A DNA stretch of 64,000 bases from NCBI RefSeq assembly GCF_900156425.1, contig NZ_FTNO01000001.1:1426001-1490000 (forward strand), in the 5' to 3' direction. How positions within the stretch are numbered: the stretch's first letter is position 1; each line of letters begins with the position of its first letter. Below, one piece after another: positions 8,782-17,863 of the stretch. A program made the position numbers and the translations under genes. The DNA is from Haladaptatus litoreus (GTDB lineage Archaea; Halobacteriota; Halobacteria; Halobacteriales; Haladaptataceae). A model generated the notes under the pieces. That model was given only the letters and a program-made list of their open reading frames with translations, ran no database searches and was not told the DNA's origin.

Positions 8782-9486
8782 ATGTACGAAAGCGTCCACG
8801 CCGTTCCGGACGGGGACAGCACCGTCGCGCGCTTTGCGGCCACGGCCGCAGAGTACGGATTCGACGGTATCGTCGTCCGGAACCACGGCGATTCGCGAGG
8901 GGAGTTCGACGCCGAGCAGGTGAGCGACGAATACGACGTGGACGTGGTTGACGGCCTCGAAATCCGCGCGGACAACCCCTCGCAAGCCAGCGGGCACGTC
9001 GGAAACTTTCGACCGAAAGCGACGATTCTCCTGTTTCACGGCGGCACGTCGAAACTCAACCGCTTCGCCGTCGAGGAAGAGCGAATCGACGTGCTCGCTC
9101 ATCCCATGCAGGGCCGCGGCGATTTCAACCACGTGCTGGCGAAAGCCGCGAAGGAACACGGCGTCAGGGTCGAGTTCAACTTCTCGCGCGTCCTCCGCGC
9201 CGACGGAGGCCAGCGGGTGCAGGCCATCAAAGACCTGCGGAAACTACGTGAAATCGTCACGAAGTACGATGCTCCGTTCGTCGTCAGTGCGGACGCACAT
9301 TCCCATCTGCAACTGCGCGCCCCCCGCGAACTGGTGGCCGTCGGGGAGACGATTGGATTTTCTGCCGAGCAGGTCGAAACCGGGCTGAAAGAATGGGGCG
9401 AGTTGGCCGAGCGAAATCGGGCGATTCGCTCCGACGATTTCATAGCGCCGGGCGTGAAACGTGGTCGGTATGAAGAAGACGATTGA
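8782..9486 (+). CDS. rnp3: Ribonuclease P protein component 3 (Rpp30 homologue)
   Basis: A protein subunit of archaeal RNase P, which trims 5-prime leaders from pre-tRNA. The 234-residue PHP-like TIM barrel shows IVVRNHGD, the region LAHPMQGRGDFNHVLAK, and VEFNFSRVLRADGGQR followed by VVSADAHSHLQLR. The open frame extends back to 8530, but ATG at 8782 (MYESVHAVPDG) matches where the family begins and avoids overlap with the synthase promoter. It partners with component 2 (10711), and the pair sits in a conserved block with proteasome and SBDS genes. Confidence 0.93.
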   Translation: MYESVHAVPDGDSTVARFAATAAEYGFDGIVVRNHGDSRGEFDAEQVSDEYDVDVVDGLEIRADNPSQASGHVGNFRPKATILLFHGGTSKLNRFAVEEERIDVLAHPMQGRGDFNHVLAKAAKEHGVRVEFNFSRVLRADGGQRVQAIKDLRKLREIVTKYDAPFVVSADAHSHLQLRAPRELVAVGETIGFSAEQVETGLKEWGELAERNRAIRSDDFIAPGVKRGRYEEDD

Positions 9487-10084
9487 GGAACACGCGAACC
9501 GCTTTTCGGAGATCGCTGGCGACTACGATGACTCACAGGACAGCGACGAGTACCGCGCGTGCGTCAGCCTCGTGGTCGAACACGCCGACCCGAGCGAAGA
9601 GGACACGGTTCTCGATTTGGGAACCGGAACAGGTGCAATCGCGCTCGCACTAGCACCCGACGCAGACCGCGTCATCGCCCGCGACATCAGCGAAGGGATG
9701 ATGGACGAAGGTCAGAAAAAAGCAGCGGAGCAAGGAATCGAGAACGTCGAATTCGGTGAAGGTCGGTTTCGGGAGCCAAACGTCGAGGGCGAAGACATCG
9801 ACATCGTCGTCTCCAACTTCGCCATGCATCACCTCTCGGAGGAGGAAAAACGTGAGGCAATCGAAGTGATTGCCGGACTCGGGCCGCGGAAATTTGTCTT
9901 GGGCGACGTGATGTTCTTTGGGACGCCCGACCCCGAGGAGCCGTTTTACAGCCCCGAAGTCGATGACCCCTCGACGGTCGGCCATCTGGCCGACGTGCTG
10001 ACGAACAACGGATTTTCGCTAACCGCCGTGGAGCGCGTTCACGAGCAAGTCGGCGTGCTGGTTGCAGAGCGATACGGGGAATAG
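9470..10084 (+). CDS. Class I SAM-dependent methyltransferase
   Basis: A 204-residue Rossmann-fold methyltransferase with motif I LDLGTGTGAIAL, then ARDISEGMM (motif II) and SNFAMHHLSEEEKREAI (motif IV region). The substrate is unknown. The gene overlaps the end of rnp3 by 17 bases and uses ATG at 9470 (MKKTIEEHANRF), so the two are surely cotranscribed. Its place between RNase P subunits suggests an RNA or translation-related role, but that is inference. In this genome a repeat element follows and separates it from the next member of the block. Confidence 0.85.
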   Translation: MKKTIEEHANRFSEIAGDYDDSQDSDEYRACVSLVVEHADPSEEDTVLDLGTGTGAIALALAPDADRVIARDISEGMMDEGQKKAAEQGIENVEFGEGRFREPNVEGEDIDIVVSNFAMHHLSEEEKREAIEVIAGLGPRKFVLGDVMFFGTPDPEEPFYSPEVDDPSTVGHLADVLTNNGFSLTAVERVHEQVGVLVAERYGE

Positions 10085-10150
10085 TCACGAGTTCGTGGTG
10101 AACGAGTTGATTTTTGCTGTGTTCGTGGCTCCTGTTGTGGATTTATTCTG

Positions 10151-10551
10151 TATCGCTAGCAGTTGCCGACTCCAAAATAACCATAACGACGAAATCTATT
10201 GTGCGTGATTCGAACTTGAGTAGTTTGGCGGAAGCAAGTCACGACTACACATGACCGCCACCGCACCGCGACAGCCACATGCCTCCCCAACCGACTGCGT
10301 TCCTCGCTCCTTGCAGTCGCTGTGGTACTCATCCCTCGCACGTTTTCGCTCGCCTTCTCGGAGGTAAACTCCTCGAAGCCTCGCCAGCGCGCGCCACATC
10401 GCTTAACCGACCAGCCGCATGGTTGCGCCAGCGCACTCGGCGAGTGACGAACGATAGTGAGGCACGAGCCCAAACCTGCGCTGGCGGGGAGGAGTGGGGA
10501 CACTGCGGTTGTGGTGCGGTGGCGGTTTCATTGTTGTCTGCGATACCTAGC
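10151..10551. repeat. Palindromic dispersed repeat, copy A
   Basis: This fills most of the 626-base gap before rnp2. The core, about 10234-10545, has imperfect terminal inverted repeats. The left end reads GCAAGTCACGACT, then CCGCCACCGCACCGC and GCCTCCCCAACCGACTGCG. The right end, read on the minus strand, gives AACAATGAAACCGCCACCGC. CGCTAG near 10151 and CTAGCG near 10546 lie at the outer edges. No protein-coding frame is convincing. Matching blocks recur at about 45899-46210 (copy B) and 55221-55570 (copy C). It looks like a MITE-like non-autonomous element. Confidence 0.6.
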
Positions 10552-10710
10552 GGCTTACTCGCCCCGTTTTCTTTTGTTGCTTACTTCGGGTCGACTTTGC
10601 ATACTTCTCCAATTCCAATTGCCTAAAATCCGCTAAATTCACTGTACTATCGTCGCTAGAACACACGATTGAAACCCACCGACAACCAACCCACAAACCA
10701 GAACCCCGAA

Positions 10711-11190
10711 ATGAAACACTTACCCAAACACCTTCGCCCACACTGGCGCTACCTCGCGGTCGGCCTCGAAGGCTGGCCCGACGCGGACATCGATCGGAGA
10801 GCGTTCCAGCGAAATCTCTGGTTTGCCGCGCAGAATCTGCTCGGCGATGCCGGAAGCGCGGACGCCGACCTCACGGTGTACAACTTCGAGTTCGAGGACG
10901 GCGAGGGCGAGGCGCTCGTCCGGGTTCGGCGCGGGCACACTGACCAAGCGCGGGCCGCGCTGGCCTGCATCGACGAGGTGCACGGCGACCCCGTCGGCGT
11001 TTTCGTCCGTGGAATGAGTGGGACGGTGCGGGGTTGTGAAGAAAAGTATTTAGGTTGCCGCAGGGAACTTTCGGGGGAGAGAAGCGTCGTGTTTGCGGAC
11101 GCGAAACGACCGGCCGTCGTTCGGGACGGAATGTTGGACGTACAGGTCGATAACGCGTTCGTCGGCGCGGCGGAACTCGATTTCGAGTGA
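10711..11190 (+). CDS. rnp2: Ribonuclease P protein component 2 (Pop5/Rpp14 homologue)
   Basis: A 159-residue RNase P protein subunit that pairs with component 3 to activate the catalytic RNA. The start MKHLPKHLRPHWRYLAVGLE is characteristic of haloarchaeal Rnp2, so ATG at 10711 is chosen over the upstream ATG at 10669. The middle shows YNFEFEDGEGEALVRVRRGH and the conserved GMSGTVRGCEEKYLG. It is followed after 4 bases by psmA. The repeat element upstream means it probably needs its own promoter here, unlike the usual continuous arrangement. Confidence 0.92.
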   Translation: MKHLPKHLRPHWRYLAVGLEGWPDADIDRRAFQRNLWFAAQNLLGDAGSADADLTVYNFEFEDGEGEALVRVRRGHTDQARAALACIDEVHGDPVGVFVRGMSGTVRGCEEKYLGCRRELSGERSVVFADAKRPAVVRDGMLDVQVDNAFVGAAELDFE

Positions 11191-11194
11191 TACT

Positions 11195-11953
<759 letters not shown>

Positions 11954-12007
11954 ATTCGACGTTTTCTTCGGGAAACATCTTTTAGGTACGCGCGTTTACC
12001 TCCGGGT

Positions 12008-12733
12008 ATGATTTCACTCGAAGAGGCAGTGACGGCGCGTCTGGAATCTCACGGCGCGCGGTTCGAAGTGTTGGTAGACCCCGACGCGGCACTTGCCATC
12101 AAACGCGGCGAGTTCGACGGCGACATCGAGGACGTCATCGCCGCAGAAGACGTGTTCGAGAACGCAAGTCGGGGCGACCGACCCGCCGAAGAGGATTTGG
12201 AGACGGTCTTCGAGACGACAGACCCGCTGGAAATTATCCCCCAAGTCATCGAGCGCGGGGAGATTCAGATTACGGCGGAACAGCGCAAGGAGATGCAGGA
12301 GCAAAAGCACAAGCAGTTGGTCAACCGCATCACGCGCAACGCGGTCAACCCGCAGATGGACAACGCTCCGCATCCACCGGAACGCATCGAAAATGCGCTG
12401 GAGGAAGCGGGATTCACCATCGACCCGATGGAACCCGTCGGCCAGCAGGTTGACGACGCGCTGGAGGCGCTTCGTCCGGTGATTCCGATTCGGTTCGACG
12501 AAGTGACCATCGCGGTGCAGGTGCCCGCGGACTACGCCGGAAGTGCGCAAGCCCGGATTCGACAGTTCGGCGATTTGGAGCGCGAAGAGTGGCAAAACGA
12601 CGGCTCGTGGGTCGGCGTCATGACGTTCCCGGCCGGGATGCAAAACGAGTTCTACGACCTCGTGAACGAGCACACGAGCGGCGAGGCCGAGACGCAAATA
12701 ATCAAGGACGAAGACGACCTGAAAACGCGGTAG
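12008..12733 (+). CDS. Ribosome assembly factor SBDS
   Basis: A 241-residue orthologue of the Shwachman-Bodian-Diamond protein, which helps release the anti-association factor aIF6 from the large ribosomal subunit. The N-terminal FYSH domain contains RFEVLVDPDAALAIKRG, the helical middle ITAEQRKEMQEQKHKQLVNR and NAVNPQMDNAPHPPERIENA, and the C-terminal ferredoxin-like domain IPIRFDEVTIAVQVP. It begins 54 bases after psmA. The RNase P - proteasome - SBDS neighbourhood is a long-noted archaeal gene cluster related to RNA processing and quality control. Confidence 0.95.
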   Translation: MISLEEAVTARLESHGARFEVLVDPDAALAIKRGEFDGDIEDVIAAEDVFENASRGDRPAEEDLETVFETTDPLEIIPQVIERGEIQITAEQRKEMQEQKHKQLVNRITRNAVNPQMDNAPHPPERIENALEEAGFTIDPMEPVGQQVDDALEALRPVIPIRFDEVTIAVQVPADYAGSAQARIRQFGDLEREEWQNDGSWVGVMTFPAGMQNEFYDLVNEHTSGEAETQIIKDEDDLKTR

Positions 12734-12761
12734 TCGAAATCGAACGACCGACTCGCCCGAA

Positions 12762-13724
12762 CTATTCGGCTTCTTCTTTCGGCGGGACGAACGGCCCGAC
12801 CGAAACCGTGTAGCGCGCAATCGTCGCAACGCGGAGGATGTAGGCAATGAGCACCGCGAGCGGGCTGACGATAATTCCGAACCCGAGGATGACGACGATC
12901 GAGAGGTCGGGTTGACCGATGTACGCGCCCGAACTCGACTTGTACAGGAGGGTGAGACAGATGGTGGTAACGAACGCCGCGAGACCGGAGTAGGCGACGA
13001 ACCGCGAGAGTCGCGCGAGGTCTTGTTGGATGGCCAGCGTTTTGAAATACTGCCGGGCGATGGCGATGGCTTTGAGCAGTTCGAAGATGTCTTCCAGTTC
13101 CGACTGTTCAGATTCCGAAAGCTCGTCGCCGAACTCGTTTCGAACGTACCGAGTCGCGGCCATGAACTCGGCGTACTCCGTGCCGACGATTTCCGAGAGG
13201 ACGCCCACCATGTTGTCTTGGTTCTGGACTCGCTCGCCGATGGTCTCCGCATAGGAGGCGAGTGTGGTCTGATACTCACCCGCTTCGTCGTCTATCGAGG
13301 AGAGGTTGAGGTTCGCCGTTCGGTCGTGAATCGTCTGGAAGACGAGCGCCAGAAAATCGGTCGGGTCGGTCGGACTGGACGACCGCCCGGCGATTTCCTC
13401 GACTGTTTGGCGAAATTCGAGCGTCCCATCGAGTCTGTCCGTGAGTTCGTTCGGCGACCCGAACACGCGCGAGAGGATGAGTTGGTTGATAGAGAGCGCG
13501 ACCGTGATGAGCGTGAGCAGTCCGGAGGCGATGCCGCTCGACAGGAGACTTCGAACGGCACTTTTGAACCCCACCGAGATGGCCCCGACAGCGGTGAGGG
13601 CGGCGAGAATTGCGACGACCGCAATACAGATTCCGGCAGTGAGAACGAACCGGTTTCCCGAGAGCAGCACCCATTCCCCGACTCCCCCATCGTCGTCCGG
13701 ATTGGCGACGGATTCATCTAACAT
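12762..13724 (-). CDS. Conserved haloarchaeal membrane protein
   Basis: A 320-residue protein with four predicted membrane helices: two near residues 28-85 (FVLTAGICIAVVAILAALTAVG; SSGIASGLLTLITVALSINQ) and two near residues 245-310 (SGLAAFVTTICLTLLYK; LSIVVILGFGIIVSPLAVLIAY). Between them is a cytoplasmic helical stretch of about 150 residues with many acidic residues and no motif I recognise. I do not recognise the function. It converges on SBDS and is divergent from the AI-2E family gene. Confidence 0.75.
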   Translation of the reverse strand: MLDESVANPDDDGGVGEWVLLSGNRFVLTAGICIAVVAILAALTAVGAISVGFKSAVRSLLSSGIASGLLTLITVALSINQLILSRVFGSPNELTDRLDGTLEFRQTVEEIAGRSSSPTDPTDFLALVFQTIHDRTANLNLSSIDDEAGEYQTTLASYAETIGERVQNQDNMVGVLSEIVGTEYAEFMAATRYVRNEFGDELSESEQSELEDIFELLKAIAIARQYFKTLAIQQDLARLSRFVAYSGLAAFVTTICLTLLYKSSSGAYIGQPDLSIVVILGFGIIVSPLAVLIAYILRVATIARYTVSVGPFVPPKEEAE

Positions 13725-13834
13725 CTTTCCCTACTACTGCTCACCCGATAAAAAAGCGAATGGCCGGGGAAATGGTACTATCATCAGACCACGCAAGCAG
13801 AAATTTTTGTCGGAAGGTCGTTTGGACACCTACA

Positions 13835-14932
13835 ATGCAACTTCCCGAAACTCGGTCACGAGCCGGTTGGTGGGTTCTCGCACTCGTTTTACTTTCGAGT
13901 CTGCTCTTCGTCGCCTACTCCATCGTCGGCACGCTCGTTCTCGGCCTGTTCATCTACTATGGGTCGCGTCCCGTTTATCGCCGCGTGTCGGGGCGCGTTT
14001 CATCCCGAAATATTTCAGCGGGAGCGACGCTTCTTTTGGTGTCACTGCCTGCACTGCTGTTGGTCGCGTACACCGTTGCGGTCGGAATACGGGAACTCAG
14101 CGCGTTCACGGGCACGGGTATCGAAACCTACTATGCACAACTCGTTCCGGGTTCGAACAACGTCCCCAACGTGCTTTCCAATCCCCAAAAACTGCTCGGG
14201 TCGAACCTCGGCCAGTTCCGCGGTGAACTCACGACCGCGATTCAGTCGCTCGGAGCGGTCGCTCGCGGCCTTCTCCATTTCTTTTTGGCCGTCACGCTCG
14301 CGTTCTTCGCGCTTCGAGACGACGACCGCCTCGCGGACTGGTTCCGCGACGAGGTGGGCGAAGATAGCGCGCTCGTCGCGTACCTCTCGGCGGTCGATAG
14401 CGACCTTGCCACGGTGTACTTCGGCAACGTCCTCACCGTCCTGCTCGTGGGCGTTGTGGCGACGGTCGTATACAACGGATTCGCGTCGGTCGCCCCCTCG
14501 GGAATTTCGTTTCCCATTCCGACCCTTCTGGCGCTGTTGACGGGACTCGCAACCTTCGTGCCCATCGTCGTCGGCAAACTCGTCTACGTTCCCGTGACCG
14601 CGTATCTGGGCTGGCAGGTGTTCCAGACCAACCCGCGACTGTTCTGGTTTCCGTTGGCGTTTTTCCTCGTCTCGCTCGCCGTCCTCGATTTGCTCCCGCA
14701 GATGGTCGTCCGACCCTACATCTCGGGTCGGACGACGCACACCGGACTGGTGATGTTCGCTTACGTTCTCGGCGGTATTCTCTTCGGTTGGTACGGTATT
14801 TTCCTCGGCCCGTTAGTGCTTGTCCTCGTCACGCAGTTCGCCGGACTCGCGTTCGGGGATTTGGTTCGCGGGGAGAAAGTTACGGCACAATCGTCGCTCT
14901 CCATCGGTTCCGACCCGTCGAAAAAACAGTAG
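13835..14932 (+). CDS. AI-2E family transporter
   Basis: A 365-residue polytopic membrane protein of the AI-2E/PerM family, with about seven to eight helices: paired helices at the N terminus (GWWVLALVLLSSLLFVAYSI), a large extracytoplasmic loop, and the family-typical C-terminal block FPLAFFLVSLAVLDLLPQMVVRPYISGR, FAYVLGGILFGWYGIFLGP. Members export small molecules or, in some halophiles, act as Na+/H+ antiporters; the substrate here is unknown. ATG at 13835 is preferred over 13760. A perfect hairpin lies just after the stop. Confidence 0.85.
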   Translation: MQLPETRSRAGWWVLALVLLSSLLFVAYSIVGTLVLGLFIYYGSRPVYRRVSGRVSSRNISAGATLLLVSLPALLLVAYTVAVGIRELSAFTGTGIETYYAQLVPGSNNVPNVLSNPQKLLGSNLGQFRGELTTAIQSLGAVARGLLHFFLAVTLAFFALRDDDRLADWFRDEVGEDSALVAYLSAVDSDLATVYFGNVLTVLLVGVVATVVYNGFASVAPSGISFPIPTLLALLTGLATFVPIVVGKLVYVPVTAYLGWQVFQTNPRLFWFPLAFFLVSLAVLDLLPQMVVRPYISGRTTHTGLVMFAYVLGGILFGWYGIFLGPLVLVLVTQFAGLAFGDLVRGEKVTAQSSLSIGSDPSKKQ

Positions 14933-14938
14933 CGCGGT

Positions 14939-14970
14939 CGCCGGACGGCGCGATTGCGCGCCGTCCGGCG
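14939..14970 (+). terminator. Perfect 14-bp stem, 4-base loop hairpin
   Basis: CGCCGGACGGCGCG at 14939-14952 pairs with its exact complement at 14957-14970 around the loop ATTG, 7 bases after the transporter stop. The stem is very stable. There is no following T run, so it could be a processing or stabilising hairpin rather than a classical terminator. Confidence 0.5.
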
Positions 14971-15025
14971 AGACGATTGACTTTCGTGAATTGAAGCCTT
15001 CTGAACCGGAGCCTCGGGTGAAAGC

Positions 15026-15304
15026 CTACTGGCTCAAGCGAACTTCGTCGTCCGTGATGGAGTCCACCATCTCTTCTTGCAGTGGATAGGTGTCCTCGCC
15101 CGTGTCTCCCCACCCGAGTTTCGATTTCACTTTGTCAGTGATGCCCGGACTTGGATTGATGTGGGCCGTCCCGTGTCGGACTTCCTCGACGATGCCAACT
15201 TCGTCGCCGGTTTGGTCTACTACCTTCTTCCCCTCGTCGTCGTCCGTGATTTGGGTTGTTGCCATCGCAGTCGTGATTGCGCTACCGTTATCAGTAGTCG
15301 CCAT
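15026..15304 (-). CDS. PRC-barrel-like small protein
   Basis: A 92-residue haloarchaeal protein. The body VVDQTGDEVGIVEEVRHGTAHINPSP resembles a PRC-barrel, a small beta-barrel that binds partner proteins or RNA, ending in an acidic helical tail. Two starts are possible: 15304 and 15265 (MATTQITDDDEGK). A TATAAG element 20-25 bases upstream of 15304 supports the longer, leaderless form. It follows the gas-vesicle operon on the same strand after 52 bases, but that promoter suggests separate expression. Confidence 0.65.
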   Translation of the reverse strand: MATTDNGSAITTAMATTQITDDDEGKKVVDQTGDEVGIVEEVRHGTAHINPSPGITDKVKSKLGWGDTGEDTYPLQEEMVDSITDDEVRLSQ

Positions 15305-15323
15305 GGTTGCCAGTGCAGGTTGC

Positions 15324-15329
15324 TTATAC
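15324..15329 (-). promoter_or_regulatory. TATA-like element for the PRC-barrel gene
   Basis: TATAAG read on the minus strand, 20-25 bases from the start at 15304, is the spacing expected for a leaderless archaeal transcript. Confidence 0.4.
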
Positions 15330-15356
15330 GACGAAAAATAGCGGTTGGAATCCGTC

Positions 15357-15605
15357 TCAACCCTTCCCGGGAAGCAACGGGTGGTCGTCGGGTGCCTCGG
15401 CGAGTTTGCGCTGTACCGCGTCCCACTCCTCGAAGTAGCCGTAGTCCGTCATCGTGGACATCCCGGCGATTGCGGCGCGAAGGCTCAGGCCGACCAGCGG
15501 AATATCCGCAACCGTGATGACCACGTCCGCTTGGATGATGGCCCCGTCCCGAAGGAGCACGTCGAGCAAATCCACGACGGCGTGGTCGTCTTTCGTCGGT
15601 TTCAT
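15357..15605 (-). CDS. gvpM: Gas vesicle protein GvpM
   Basis: An 82-residue GvpA-like minor protein (GvpA/J/M family) needed for nucleation of gas vesicles. The conserved core is DLLDVLLRDGAIIQADVVIT, then ADIPLVGLSLRAAIAGM and YGYFEEWDA, very close to Halobacterium GvpM. The start MKPTKDDHAV at 15605 fits the family and overlaps the gvpL stop by four bases (ATGA), so translation is coupled. It is the last gene of the leftward gvpF-M operon. Confidence 0.93.
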   Translation of the reverse strand: MKPTKDDHAVVDLLDVLLRDGAIIQADVVITVADIPLVGLSLRAAIAGMSTMTDYGYFEEWDAVQRKLAEAPDDHPLLPGKG

Positions 15606-16408
15606 GCCTCTAACTCCGGCGCGAACGAGTAGGGCGGCCACGGCCCGGTAAACCGCACTTCGACGCCCGGGTCTGCCGCGATGTCGTCCAGCACCTCCCC
15701 GATGTTGGTTTCGCGTTCCTCGTGCGCGAGGAACGCGACCTGTACCACCTCGTCGGACGACCCATCGCCGAGAACGCCACTGCTCGAATCCAACACGTCG
15801 AACTCCCGAGCGAGCGGGGAGAGTTCTTCACGAAGACGGTTCGTCAGCGCCTCTTTACGCGCCTGTCGAAGGTCGCGGATTCGGGTGTCGTACTGCTTTT
15901 CGAGCAGGAAGGCGGTTCCCTCCTCCGAATCGTCGATTCGTTCGCGCAAGTCGGCTAACTCTTCGTCTTCGGATTCGAGTTCGTCCCGAACCTGTTCTTC
16001 GTCCCACGCCACACCGACGCGGTACTCCCAGTGGCCTTCGAACTCGGCAAGATGGCGTTCGAGCGTGTCCTGCTGGTCGGTTATCCACGCCCGAACGCGC
16101 TCGTCGTCGCCTTTGAGAATCGTATCGAAGCGGAACGGAAGCGGTGTGCCAAAGGTCTGTCCCGCCGTGTCCACTACCTCCTGATGCGTCAGCAACCAGT
16201 CGCGTACCGTCTCCAAATCGTCCGTGTCGTAAGGCGACTCGCACCCTTGAACGACCGCCCCGACGCCGTTTTCGGTGAGGACGGTGACGGGTTCGCCGTC
16301 GATTCCCGACATGGAAAACGAATCGTCCGAATCGCCATCTCGGTCGTCTACCGCGACCACGCAGTAGAGGTAGCGCCCTGTTTCGAACTCCTCGACTTGC
16401 TCAGTCAC
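15602..16408 (-). CDS. gvpL: Gas vesicle protein GvpL
   Basis: A 268-residue member of the GvpF/GvpL family, a minor structural and assembly component that contacts several other accessory Gvp proteins. It begins GRYLYCVVAVDD, has FGTPLPFRFDTILKGDDERV in the middle, and ends with the family mark EVRFTGPWPPYSF, as in GvpF. Long charged helices lie between. It overlaps gvpK by 8 bases and gvpM by 4. It is the longer of the two paralogues in this operon. Confidence 0.95.
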   Translation of the reverse strand: MTEQVEEFETGRYLYCVVAVDDRDGDSDDSFSMSGIDGEPVTVLTENGVGAVVQGCESPYDTDDLETVRDWLLTHQEVVDTAGQTFGTPLPFRFDTILKGDDERVRAWITDQQDTLERHLAEFEGHWEYRVGVAWDEEQVRDELESEDEELADLRERIDDSEEGTAFLLEKQYDTRIRDLRQARKEALTNRLREELSPLAREFDVLDSSSGVLGDGSSDEVVQVAFLAHEERETNIGEVLDDIAADPGVEVRFTGPWPPYSFAPELEA

Positions 16409-16718
16409 GGAATCCCTCCAGTCCGGGTTCGCGGTTCGCGACGTCGACCAGCGCGTCCGTCAGCAGGTCGTCCAAATCGCCTCGGAGGTTTTCTACGTCG
16501 CGCTCGATTCCTTCGGACTCTTTGAGACGTTCGATTTCGTCTTCCAGCGCCATCAACTGCGACCCGAGACGTTCGATTTCTTCCGGAGAAAGGTCGTCGT
16601 ACTCCATCCGCCGAACCGCCTCGCGCTCCAACGCATCGACCAGCAGTTCGACCACTGTGATGACGAGCGAAATGAGTCCCTTTCCCGCGTCGTCCTCGTC
16701 TATCTCAATCGCCGTCAT
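16401..16718 (-). CDS. gvpK: Gas vesicle protein GvpK
   Basis: A 105-residue helical protein of the GvpK family, essential for vesicle formation. Motifs are GKGLISLVITVVELLVDALE and REAVRRMEYDDLSPEEIERLG. A coiled-coil stretch follows (ALEDEIERLKESEGIERDVEN), then a C-terminal helix. Haloarchaeal GvpK proteins are about this size. The gene overlaps gvpJ by 14 bases and gvpL by 8, part of one translational chain. Confidence 0.95.
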   Translation of the reverse strand: MTAIEIDEDDAGKGLISLVITVVELLVDALEREAVRRMEYDDLSPEEIERLGSQLMALEDEIERLKESEGIERDVENLRGDLDDLLTDALVDVANREPGLEGFRD

Positions 16719-17088
16719 GCTCCGCCTCCGCGGTCTGTGTCGGTTCTTCTTCCGCCTCCGCTTCGTCCTCCTCTTCTTCCTCGCTGTCTGTCGATTCTTT
16801 CTCGGAATCGTCGCTGCTCGCTTCGACGGGGACGGTTTCCGTCTCGGCGAGTTCCTCTACTCCTGCGGCCTCGTTGACGCGCTCCATGTCGGTGCCTTCC
16901 GGAAATTCGAGTCCGTACTGCGCCGCCGTCTCGAACGACGCGATGGCGGCCCGGAGTTTCACGCCGAGCAGTTCGGTTTCCCCGACGGTCACGACGATGT
17001 CGGCGTTGATGACGACACCCTTGTCTAACAGCAGTTCGAGCATCTCCGCGAGGTCGGATTGACTGCGCGTTGGCCCGGTTTCACGCAT
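16705..17088 (-). CDS. gvpJ: Gas vesicle protein GvpJ
   Basis: A 127-residue GvpA-family minor vesicle protein. The core SQSDLAEMLELLLDKGVVIN, then ADIVVTVGETELLGVKLRAAIASFETAAQYGL (split here only for length), matches GvpJ. A C-terminal tail of about 50 very acidic residues follows (runs of Glu and Asp-Ser). The frame runs open far upstream, but MRETGPTRSQ at 17088 is the family start and overlaps the preceding gene by 8 bases. GvpJ and GvpM are thought to shape the conical ends of the vesicle. Confidence 0.93.
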   Translation of the reverse strand: MRETGPTRSQSDLAEMLELLLDKGVVINADIVVTVGETELLGVKLRAAIASFETAAQYGLEFPEGTDMERVNEAAGVEELAETETVPVEASSDDSEKESTDSEEEEEDEAEAEEEPTQTAEAEHDGD

Positions 17089-17863
17089 CGTCTTCCTCCT
17101 CGAATCGTCTGCCGTAGATTCGTTTCGAGTTCGGGGCCGAGGAGTATCGCGTCTCCGTCGGAACGGTGGAGAAATGCGTCGCTTTCCCCATGTCCGGGCG
17201 TGAACCTGCCATCGTGGAGTACGCCGTCGGGTTGCGCGAGTTCGGTTGGCCAACGTTCCCCTTCGACTCGTTTTCTTCCTTGATTGCGGCGAGTTTGTTG
17301 CGCGTTTCGAGCAGTTTTTCGCGGAAGGATTCGACGCTGTCGTGGAGTTCCGACTGTATCTTCGACTGGTATAGTTCCGAATCCATCTCAGTGTTGCCGG
17401 GGCCGTCCATCCCGACATCCATGTCGGTGTCCATCCCTGACAGCATTCCGTCGTCCTCGCCGTCTCCCTCCGAATCACCCGTGTAGTCGGTGACGGCGTC
17501 CTCGAACTCGCGGGCCTCCCGCCAGAGTTCCCGCATATCCGTCGAACTCCACAGTTCGCGGAGTTCGAGCGCCCTGACGACTCCTATCGTGTCGATGGCC
17601 TCCTTCGGGTCACCCTCCGAAATCGCATCTGGTAGGTCTTCTACGTCGATAGCCTTCGGCACGTCCCCCGCATCGACGATGTCCGGTAGGTCGGTTAGGT
17701 CGAGTTCGTCCAGTACGTCCTCGCCTTCGTCCAGTAGTTCCCAGAGTTTCGTCGCTTCGGCCGACACGTCTTCGAACGAATCCGACGATTCGAACGCCGA
17801 TTCGAGACGGCTAATTCCGGACTGGACGTTTTCGGTGAACGTTTCGAGTCGGTCGCTATCCAT
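17081..17863 (-). CDS. gvpI: Gas vesicle accessory protein, GvpI position
   Basis: A 260-residue, mostly acidic protein in the slot occupied by gvpI in other haloarchaeal clusters (F-G-H-I-J-K-L-M order). The N-terminal two thirds is helical and acidic with repeated LPD/LPDAI turns. A Met-Asp-Gly-rich stretch follows (GMDTDMDVGMDGPG), then a coiled-coil-like segment, then a basic, disordered C-terminal part (NSRNPTAYSTMAGSRPDMGK ... SKRIYGRRF) that is the part reminding me of GvpI. Known GvpI proteins are smaller and basic, so this may be a fusion or an expanded version. It overlaps gvpH by 8 bases and gvpJ by 8. Confidence 0.6.
   Translation of the reverse strand: MDSDRLETFTENVQSGISRLESAFESSDSFEDVSAEATKLWELLDEGEDVLDELDLTDLPDIVDAGDVPKAIDVEDLPDAISEGDPKEAIDTIGVVRALELRELWSSTDMRELWREAREFEDAVTDYTGDSEGDGEDDGMLSGMDTDMDVGMDGPGNTEMDSELYQSKIQSELHDSVESFREKLLETRNKLAAIKEENESKGNVGQPNSRNPTAYSTMAGSRPDMGKATHFSTVPTETRYSSAPNSKRIYGRRFEEEDDA

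Noticed and set aside
10234..10545. Protein-coding or tRNA gene in the gap before rnp2
   Set aside because: Short frames there have no family resemblance, no cloverleaf or T-loop consensus is present, and the sequence recurs elsewhere as a palindromic repeat.
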